This document shows positions 56,757 through 64,000 of a stretch of DNA of 64,000 nt, piece after piece. The translations under genes were made by a program, and so were the position numbers. Under the pieces are notes generated by a model. That model was given only the letters and a program-made list of their open reading frames with translations. It was not told where the DNA came from and made no database searches. This stretch comes from Protopterus annectens (Eukaryota; Chordata; Ceratodontiformes; Protopteridae), in assembly GCF_019279795.1 (NCBI RefSeq), contig NC_056726.1, positions 1,011,383,792 through 1,011,447,791 on the forward strand, given 5' to 3'. The number at the start of each line of letters is the position of its first letter. Position 1 is the stretch's first letter.

Positions 56757-57383
56757 TTCTAGTATGCCTTTCCCTGATTAGTAGACTCTGGATCTCTGCA
56801 CTTCCCTTCTATCCTATCTCCTGGATACATAAGATGTCCAGTTTTTTCCTTACCATCATCTCATCCACTTCCAGACATCTTGTCAGTGAATCTACATTCA
56901 GTGTAACAATCCTTAGTTCATTTTTGGCAGATTGTTTTTTAGTCCAGTTTTCAGTCAAAATAAGCTCTTCCAGTAAACCCAGACTGGACAACTGGACATG
57001 AGCTGTCTAGTGGGCACAATAGGGGACATAGACCCCTTCTCCCATTAGCATTGGTCCCCTGACATGGTTGGACTATGCTACATACTCAAATCACTTAGCA
57101 CTGGCAAATATGCATGTCCATTGTTGATGACATTTGTCAATATGACCATATCACCTAGCGCTTTTCACAGGACACAGTGCATGGTCTGTGATCTATGTGC
57201 TCTTGGCTATAGGATAATGTACAACACAGCTGATGCATAAAGCAGTGGGTTTACAGAACTCTTCCCCCAATAGACAGCACATAAAGCTTATATTGCTGCC
57301 CATGACTCCATTCAGTTTTGGCTGTACTCTCTTGGCCTGTCTCTCAAATTCAAATGAAAAGGTTAGGGTTTGAACCCCATACC
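56757..57383 (-). pseudogene. RTE-type LINE, 5' UTR and start of endonuclease
   Basis: Minus strand: ELRIVTLNVDSLTRCLEVDE and MVRKKLDILCIQEI (catalytic Glu), the endonuclease beginning of the RTE family. The upstream 5' UTR extends to about 57383. It meets the 3' end of the plus-strand RTE at 56756. Confidence 0.7.
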
Positions 57384-57400
57384 TTCCATCCCTATGGTAA
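57384..57400. repeat. Target site duplication of the PLE composite, left copy
   Basis: TTCCATCCCTATGGTAA, repeated at 63229-63245. Confidence 0.88.
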
Positions 57401-57966
57401 TACACAGATGGAATGTCAATAAATCCACCAAGCCACGAAGACCTTAATGCAGGTTTATTGGGAACAATAAAAACACGTTTTCGCCACTACAGTTGAGTAG
57501 CTTCTTCAGAGGTATAGGAATCAAAAGCGCCACAGCATTTTGGTCCTATTTAAATACAAATCAATTAAGCACATTAATTTAAAACGTCACTTCCTGTTCA
57601 AAAGATATTCAAACATTTTAAATATAAGGTATCGAAAAAATGTAAAAAACATATAATAACCATGACATGTCCCTTCAACAGTAATCAAAAAACATATGAT
57701 ATTACTTAATAAAATGTTCAAACCCACCAAAACGGATTTAATAATGATAAACAACCTTTTTAAAATTCTATTATGGTTTTAGTTTGGTAGAACAACAGTA
57801 CGAAAGCATTCTTATGTATTGTTTTGTATTATTCAATTGTCACCTTTTAAACTGTGACACTTTACCAAAATAGTATCATTTAAAAATCTATAGCATAAAT
57901 ATAAATGTATGCTTACAGTGTAAAATACATGCATAAAATAAACAACAATTAGGTTTATACAAAATT

Positions 57967-58713
57967 TTATCTTAAATATGCTCTATATTTGAGAACTGGG
58001 GCAATATTACAGCTTTCATTTAATCCTGGGAAATTGAAAGCGTTTACTTTTAATTGCCATTCCAACTCTCGAATTTCTAATAAAAGAGAAACTGGCCCAC
58101 CTCTAATAGAATTTGGAATACAATCAATACCCATGAAAACAAAATTATGGCCTGGATAGTTTACTACATGTTTTGCTAATGCATTTTCTATTTTAGCATT
58201 CTTTATAGCATAGCAATGTTGGTAAACCCTTTCCCTAAGCTTTCTGTCGGTTTTCCCAACATAGAAGGCTGGGCAGCAAACACAAAAGGCCATGTAAATA
58301 ATTGATTTTGTTTCACAGTTAATCTTACTGGTAATTTCAAATTTTTTGTGCCCAAAAGAAACAGAATTGCCTGTACGTATAACGTTACAGCAATTACATC
58401 TTCCACACTTGAAACACCCCTTAGCTCTATTAAAAGAGTCATTAGTTTGGTTTCTTTGTAATAGTTCTTTGAGGTTCTTACCCCTTCTAAATACTATCTT
58501 TGGTTTAGCCCCTAGTTTCTCAACCAAAAAAGAATTAGTAGTAACAAAATACCAATTCTTTCTGATAATCTCTGATATCTGTCTGAAATCAAGGCTGAAA
58601 GTGGTTATGAAACTAAGTGGGTAATTCTTGGGGGGCTGCTCCCTATTTGATTCCCCAGAACTATCAGTGATAGTGCTTTCAAGTTCTCTTTCAGTGTTTT
58701 CAGGTACAGTCAA
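57967..58713 (-). CDS. PLE pol C-terminus with Cys-rich motif and GIY-YIG endonuclease (intact fragment)
   Basis: A 248-residue frame with no stop. It opens in the region after RT (TVPENTERELESTI), then KPKIVFRRGKNLKELLQ, a Cys cluster CFKCGRCNCC, and the GIY-YIG nuclease: SIIYMAFCVCCPAFYVGKT, KLRERVYQHCYAIKN, ENALAKHVV. The domain ends at YLR. The nuclease cuts target DNA for integration. It is part of the 5'-truncated inverted copy, so it has no RT and its ATG is only the first in frame. It is better preserved than the plus-strand copy at 62226-62628. Confidence 0.85.
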   Translation of the reverse strand: MTVPENTERELESTITDSSGESNREQPPKNYPLSFITTFSLDFRQISEIIRKNWYFVTTNSFLVEKLGAKPKIVFRRGKNLKELLQRNQTNDSFNRAKGCFKCGRCNCCNVIRTGNSVSFGHKKFEITSKINCETKSIIYMAFCVCCPAFYVGKTDRKLRERVYQHCYAIKNAKIENALAKHVVNYPGHNFVFMGIDCIPNSIRGGPVSLLLEIRELEWQLKVNAFNFPGLNESCNIAPVLKYRAYLR

Positions 58714-58740
58714 CTGGTTAATATATATCAGTGTGCGTTA

Positions 58741-59084
58741 AGGTCTTCGTGGCTTCGTGGCTTGGTGGATTTATTGACATTCCATCTGTGTATTTCTAAA
58801 GTTTGTGTTTGCTTTTTTCGACTGTTTGCAATGACATCGGAGCGTCTACCGAGTCCAACCAGCCCGAACATTTTTGGGTCTAACAGCCCAGTGAATACTG
58901 ACATCACTTCCTTACTACTTTCCGTCTCGCAGAGACTAGACGTGCTTAATTCCTCTGTAGTGGCGAAAACGTGTTTTTATTGTTCCCAATAAACCTGCGT
59001 TAAGGTCTTCGTGGCTTGGTGGATTTATTGACATTCCATCTGTGTATTTCTAAAGTTTGTGTTTGCTTTTTTCGACTGTTTGCA
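58741..59084 (+). repeat. PLE partial copy plus terminal repeat (pLTR)
   Basis: 58741-58952 repeats the PLE 5' end including the first 45 or so codons of ORF1. At 58953 it switches to the element's 3' terminal block (CTGTAGTGGCGAAAACGTG), which runs on into the 5' end of the main copy. The same terminal block stands at 63104-63228. Confidence 0.8.
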
Positions 59085-60266
59085 ATGACATCGGAGCGTC
59101 TACCGAGTCCAACCAGCCCGAACATTTTTGGGTCTAACAGCCCAGTGAATACTGACATCACTTCCTTACTACTTTCCGTCTCGCAGAGACTAGACGTGCT
59201 TAATTCGCATTTGGACGCATTGGAAAGGAGCGGTGCTAAAGCTCCTCATCTGCCTTTGGTTTGTGGAGATGTTCATGCTGTGAACGAAACCGTTTCAGGC
59301 TCCATACAGAGTATCCCAGCAGGTCAGCCAGTCCGGATGGATAGTAGCTTAAACTGCCCAATGGAACATGAAGATACACAACGGAGTGGTTCTAACAGAC
59401 TCCCTGCTCAAGGGACGGCACTTATTGGTGTGACTTCAGCGGCTGAATGGATTTCCAATTCAGGTGACTTTTTTTCTTTTTTCAAACCGCTTAGGAATGA
59501 TCCGCCGGTGCAAGTACCAGACTGTCATATTGGGCAAGTTAATAACATACCGGACAAATTGAAGGACTTGGACTTTCTGACTTTAAAAATTAGGAAGTTA
59601 CAACTTGAAGTTGCTTACTTCAAGCAATGTATTGCTGAGGGCTTGGTCCCGAAGGGGTTAAGGAACAACTTTTCCCCTTCTAATCTTATTGTGGATAAAG
59701 CTTTTCATGTTGATTTAATGGATTTATTTCAAAAGCAGGGTATGGAACTGCTTGAGTTGATTGTGAAACATTACTCAGCTAACATTGATAAACTTACTGC
59801 TGAGATTAGCTTTTTAGATCAAGAAATCAGAATGGATGTTTACTTTGCTAAGTTTAAATTTGACCATGCACGCATCTTTACTAGTATAGATGCATACATG
59901 ACTAAGATCAAAACTCAAAAATCTAAAAAATTGTTTAGGGATAGGCAAGCTTACGAACATAAAAAGGCCTATCCAAAATTGAAATGTTTTGATTGTGGAA
60001 ATGGGGCTGCCGTTTTAGGAGATAACCATACCAGTGGAACAAATTCTCCCCAACATGTTGAAAGTGAGGAGCTTGTAGTTGTAGAGAATGAGAGTGGCCC
60101 AAGGAGAAGTAACAGAAACATAAATAAAGCGGGCAATAGACAGACCGAGACTGACAACTTTAACAATAGGACCCAAGAGACTGATGTTAATAATTCTAAG
60201 CAGTCTTTTTTAGGGAGCCAGAGCAACCAGGGTTTCAAGAAGAAGAACAAGAATCGGAAATATTAG
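59085..60266 (+). CDS. PLE ORF1 (intact, 393 residues)
   Basis: Chosen start is the ATG at 59085 (MTSERLPSPTSPN), because the partial copy preserves the same ATG and the upstream residues lie in the terminal repeat. The protein has a Ser/Pro-rich N-terminus and helical, charged central segments (LKDLDFLTLKIRKLQLEVAY; LTAEISFLDQEIRMDVYF) that could form coiled coils. A KLKCFDCG pair and a basic, Asn/Lys-rich C-terminus (FKKKNKNRK) suit RNA binding. I know of no proven function. The end overlaps the RT frame, which lies at -1. Confidence 0.7.
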   Translation: MTSERLPSPTSPNIFGSNSPVNTDITSLLLSVSQRLDVLNSHLDALERSGAKAPHLPLVCGDVHAVNETVSGSIQSIPAGQPVRMDSSLNCPMEHEDTQRSGSNRLPAQGTALIGVTSAAEWISNSGDFFSFFKPLRNDPPVQVPDCHIGQVNNIPDKLKDLDFLTLKIRKLQLEVAYFKQCIAEGLVPKGLRNNFSPSNLIVDKAFHVDLMDLFQKQGMELLELIVKHYSANIDKLTAEISFLDQEIRMDVYFAKFKFDHARIFTSIDAYMTKIKTQKSKKLFRDRQAYEHKKAYPKLKCFDCGNGAAVLGDNHTSGTNSPQHVESEELVVVENESGPRRSNRNINKAGNRQTETDNFNNRTQETDVNNSKQSFLGSQSNQGFKKKNKNRKY

Positions 60267-62225
60267 GTAGTATTACTACACTCTATTCCGAGACTGGGGG
60301 TCCTTCAATTTTACATAACATAAAAGGTGATTTTACTATATACAACTATTCTACGTTAACGTTTGAACCTGAACTAATTGAGCTGCTTGCCTTAGGTAAT
60401 ACCTTTGTGCCCTCTAGACGCCTAGACATAGCCAAGGTTCTTATAGATTTGAAATGTTACGTTAGAAAGTTAAATTTGAAATTGCTTTTCAATAACTCTG
60501 ATGATAGAACACACACTGGTTTAAAATGCCTAGCTCTTTTAATCCACCTGTACATGTAGTCTTACGCATGTTTGAAAACGCATGCGAATTAGACATCAGG
60601 CACTTGGAGAAATCGCGGTTGTGTAGAAATAACTCTTTCAACATTTCTAAAGAACAACTACTAGCCCTTAACCGATTACGTGACCTTTCAGTCAGGGTTA
60701 TGAAACCCGACAAAGGTGGGGGCTTGTGATTTTGGAGAACAGCCAATACTCAGAAAAAATGTTACGAATCCTGGATACTCCTGCCTATGAATATTCATCC
60801 CTTAATGAAATGAATATAAATAACAAAAGGACTAGAGGGTATTTTAGGGATTTATTCATAGAAGGAAGGATTGACTTAGACACCTATGAGTATATAGCTA
60901 TTTCCCAACCTAGAGTACCAGTCATGTTTGGGATCCCCAAGGTTCATAAAAACCTTGAGGACCCTCCTATGAGGGCCTTAGTGGACGGAAGGTCGTCTAT
61001 TTTGAACCCATGTGCCCAATACATCGATTTTTTACTCTCTAAGTACTTAAAGGTTATTCCAAGTATTTGTAGAGATTCATGGCATTTTCTGTCCAACATC
61101 AATCAAATTGGCTTTGATGAAAGTTTCAATTTCATTACAGTAGATGTAGTCGATTTGTACACCTCTATTCCTCATTTAGAGGCCATTGAATGGCTGGAGC
61201 TTTTATTGAATGAGTTAAATGCCCCTAGGAATGAAATTAATAATGTGACAGAGTTACTGGATATCGTTTTATCATCCAATTTCTTTATATTTGAGGGTGA
61301 GGTTTTCATCCAAAAGCATGGGGTAGCAATGGGTTCCCCCTGCGGTGCTATAGTGGCCAATTTGTTTATGGCATTTTGGGAGAAACAATTTGTGGTTAAT
61401 AACCCGGTTTGGAAAGGTAAAATTGGCTACTATACCCGATTTTTGGATGATATATTTATCCTTTTTAAAGGGGATGCATACCAAGCAGAGGAATTCGTGA
61501 ATTACCTTAATGGAACCACGACTTTCCTCAAATTTACATACAAATTCTCCAGTGAGGAAACTAACTACCTTGACGTGAAACTGAAAAAGGATTTATGTAA
61601 CCAGAAATTCGTCTCGAGCATTTTCCGAAAGGATTCTTATGTCAACTCTTTCCTACACTTCTCCAGCTCTCACCCTTATAAACTGAAAAGGGCTATTATT
61701 AAGGGTCAGCTAGTTAGGGCTGTGAGAATGTGTAGTGAATATGGAGACTTTGAGAACGAATGTGTTCTACTTACTGAATTCTTTATTGAAAGAGGGTATC
61801 CTGTTAAGATCATACAAGATTTGGTCAACGAAGTTTCGGTTAAGAGATCAAATGGTTTTTATAAACCACTGATATATATTAACCAGTTGACTGTACCTGA
61901 AAACACTGAAAGAGAACTTGAAAGCACTATCACTGATAGTTCTGGGGAATCAAATAGGGAGCAGCCCCCCAAGAATTACCCACTTAGTTTCATAACCACT
62001 TTCAGCCTTGATTTCAGACAGATATCAGAGATTATCAGAAAGAATTGGTATTATTTTACTACTAATTCTTTTTTGGTTGAGAAACTAGGGGCTAAACCAA
62101 AGATAGTATTTAGAAGGGGTAAGAACCTCAAAGAACTATTACAAAGAAACCAAACTAATGACTCTTTTAATAGAGCTAAGGGGTGTTTCAAGTGTGGAAG
62201 ATGTAATTGCTGTAACGTTATATGA
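60251..62225 (+). pseudogene. PLE reverse transcriptase
   Basis: An open -1 frame begins within the end of ORF1 (ESEILGSITTLYSETGGP at about 60251). It continues to about 60523, where a one-base loss in an A run shifts to the frame with MPSSFNPPVHVVL and VMKPDKGGG. A second one-base loss near 60725 leads to a 499-codon frame: PVMFGIPKVHKN, PPMRALVDGR, FITVDVVDLYTSIPH (first Asp), HGVAMGSPCGAIVANLF and catalytic YYTRFLDDIFILF (about 61425-61465), then CKCGRCNCC-type Cys residues. It stops at 62223-62225 through a small indel. PLE RTs resemble telomerase RT. The core motifs are undamaged. Confidence 0.88.
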
Positions 62226-62628
62226 CAGGCAATTCTGTTTCTTTTGGGCACAAAAAATTTGAAATTACCAGTAAGATTAACTGTGAAACAAAATCAATTA
62301 TTTACATGGCCTTTTGTGTTTGCTGCCCAGCCTTCTATGTTGGGAAAACCGACAGAAAGCTTAGGAAAGGGTTTACCAACATTGCTATGCTATAAAGAAT
62401 GCTAAAATAGAAAATGCATTAGCAAAACATGTAGTAAACTATCCAGGCCATAATTTTGTTTTCATGGGTATTGATTGTATTCCAAATTCTATTAGAGGTG
62501 GGCCAGTTTCTCTTTTATTAGAAATTGAGAGTTGGAATGGCAATTAAAGTAAACGCTTTCAATTTCCCAGGATTAAATGAAAGCTGTAATATTGCCCCAG
62601 TTCTCAAATATAGAGCATATTTAAGATA
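62226..62628 (+). pseudogene. PLE GIY-YIG endonuclease, frameshifted
   Basis: Homologous to the inverted copy at 57967-58375: the GHKKFEI, IYMAFCVCCPAFYVGKT and KIENALAKHVV segments can be read in changing frames. Short deletions near 62224, 62370 and 62530 break it. Confidence 0.82.
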
Positions 62629-63228
62629 AAATTTTGTATAAACCTAATTGTTGTTTATTTTATGCATGTATTTTACACTGTAAGCATACATTTATATTTA
62701 TGCTATAGATTTTTAAATGATACTATTTTGGTAAAGTGTCACAGTTTAAAAGGTGACAATTGAATAATACAAAACAATACATAAGAATGCTTTCGTACTG
62801 TTGTTCTACCAAACTAAAACCATAATAGAATTTTAAAAAGGTTGTTTATCATTATTAAATCCGTTTTGGTGGGTTTGAACATTTTATTAAGTAATATCAT
62901 ATGTTTTTTGATTACTGTTGAAGGGACATGTCATGGTTATTATATGTTTTTTACATTTTTTCGATACCTTATATTTAAAATGTTTGAATATCTTTTGAAC
63001 AGGAAGTGACATTTTAAATTAATGTGCTTAATTGATTTGTATTTAAATAGGACCAAAATGCTGTGGCACTTTTGATTCCTATACCTCTGAAGAAGCTACT
63101 CAACTGTAGTGGCGAAAACGTGTTTTTATTGTTCCCAATAAACCTGCGTTAAGGTCTTCGTGGCTTGGTGGATTTATTGACATTCCATCTGTGTATTTCT
63201 AAAGTTTGTGTTTGCTTTTTTCGACTGT
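62629..63228 (+). other. PLE 3' untranslated region and terminal repeat
   Basis: AT-rich and non-coding, matching 57401-57960 in reverse. At 63086-63122 is CTGAAGAAGCTACT, a short loop, AGTGGCGAAAACG, followed by CCCAATAAACC (AATAAA). This is the same CTGA-hairpin-CGAAA layout as the element at 30263. Confidence 0.75.
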
Positions 63229-63245
63229 TTCCATCCCTATGGTAA
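63229..63245. repeat. Target site duplication of the PLE composite, right copy
   Basis: Identical to 57384-57400. Confidence 0.88.
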
Positions 63246-64000
63246 AAACACCCAGCACATCAATGGGAGGAAGCCCACACAGACACAAGGAAATCATACA
63301 AATGCCACACAGTCTGGAGTGATCCGTATACAACTTGTGTCTGTGAAGAAAAACCTTAGTCGTTATGCCAGCTATGTGTATAAAATATTTCCCCCACAAA
63401 AATCACAAAAGCACCTTCACAGAAAAACGGACATCAAATTGTTTGTTGACTGAAGCCAAAAATGCCCTTTTTATATACTTCCATTTCACACCCATACTAC
63501 CTTATAGAATCCAGAACTTCTTTGGGTCTGTCTTCTTTAACTAAGCAATTTACCAGTTAATAGCAGGCAGTATTAGAAATGGCAAGGAGTTATTAATGAA
63601 ATAACACTAAGATTGTTAGTATAGAGTGCTTCGCAGTGGAGAAATTAATCTTTGCCACTTATTATTCATATTTTCATATTTATGTTCATATTTTCATAAC
63701 TGAGACACCTACATGCTATTTAGACACCTACATGCTATTGAGGTGTATCTCCGATGTAGGAGACAGGACAATTCACTATCAATGCTTGTTTATATCACAC
63801 CATATTGGAAATATTGCTAGTTGTTTGACAGTAATTATGAAAACAAGTGATATTTCCATATGTACTAAATTAAAAAAAAAAAACGAGTGACTTACATACT
63901 GTTGCATGAGAACTTTTTTGATATTTGCATTATAATTTGCACATCTTGAGAGATATCCAGTGTTATTTGTTTTGTTAATTACACAATTAAGCATATGTTT
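63246..64000. other. No gene; possible SINE remnant at the left edge
   Basis: 63250-63320 contains GGGAGGAAGCCCACACAGAC and a block resembling the reverse of a SINE core. GACACCTACATGCTATT occurs twice 20 bp apart (63703-63740). The remainder is AT-rich with no credible ORF. Confidence 0.5.

Larger units (their letters stand above)
57401..63228 (+). mobile_element. Composite Penelope-like element insertion
   Basis: One insertion flanked by a 17-bp duplication. Inside, left to right: an inverted 3' part (57401-58740), a partial plus-strand copy with the start of ORF1 (58741-58952), then a plus-strand copy with both ORFs and a shared terminal repeat (about 58953-63228). Inverted and tandem partial copies are characteristic of PLEs. 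The family looks like the Neptune group of vertebrates. Confidence 0.88.

Overview
This window is animal genomic DNA made almost entirely of transposable elements and tandem repeats. I found no host gene, no tRNA or rRNA gene and no bacterial feature. The mixture of families points to a vertebrate with a large, repeat-rich genome, such as an amphibian, lungfish or similar fish; I cannot name the species. The families are CR1 LINEs with an esterase-type ORF1, RTE-type LINEs, a Tx1/L1-like LINE end, Gypsy, a DIRS element, Penelope-like elements (PLEs), hAT transposons, tRNA-derived SINEs and large solo LTRs. Most coding copies are decayed.

Layout. 1-1030: antisense RTE fragment. 1346-16530: an antisense CR1 split by a 13.9-kb Gypsy (1773-15721). 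The Gypsy is itself split by a 5.5-kb hAT with an 8-bp target duplication (8068-13614), a 1.7-kb solo LTR with a 5-bp duplication (2903-4625), an insert of about 0.65 kb in integrase, and a SINE in its 3' LTR. 16700-22400: hairpin-rich DNA, two head-to-head CR1 pieces, small minisatellites and SINE fragments. 22676-35000: a giant minisatellite with about 46-57-bp units, each carrying a short inverted repeat, organised into higher-order repeats and interrupted by a CR1 (26081-28570), a PLE end with a hammerhead-like motif (30263-30456) and a SINE. 35425-40917: a structurally complete DIRS element with gag, RT, RNase H, tyrosine recombinase, 157-bp inverted terminal repeats and an internal complementary region. 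41080-42689: a second copy of the large solo LTR. 42700-49600: SINEs, a Tx1/L1-like tail, and CR1 and RTE pieces in both directions. 49595-55030: a nearly full-length antisense CR1 whose ORF1 has a fourfold in-frame tandem of a 408-bp esterase segment. 55200-57383: RTE pieces, one holding a 302-bp hAT MITE. 57401-63228: a composite PLE insertion (inverted fragment + partial copy + long copy) with a 17-bp target duplication. 63246-64000: mostly featureless.

How the parts relate. The autonomous elements supply machinery by class: CR1 endonuclease/RT, DIRS RT plus tyrosine recombinase, PLE RT plus GIY-YIG nuclease. One tRNA-derived SINE family ends with the same 3' tail as the CR1 family, so it was probably mobilised by CR1. 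The best candidates for something unusual are the CR1 ORF1 domain array, the hairpin-bearing higher-order minisatellite, the hammerhead-like PLE ends, and the hAT with a promoter-like left end and no recognisable transposase.
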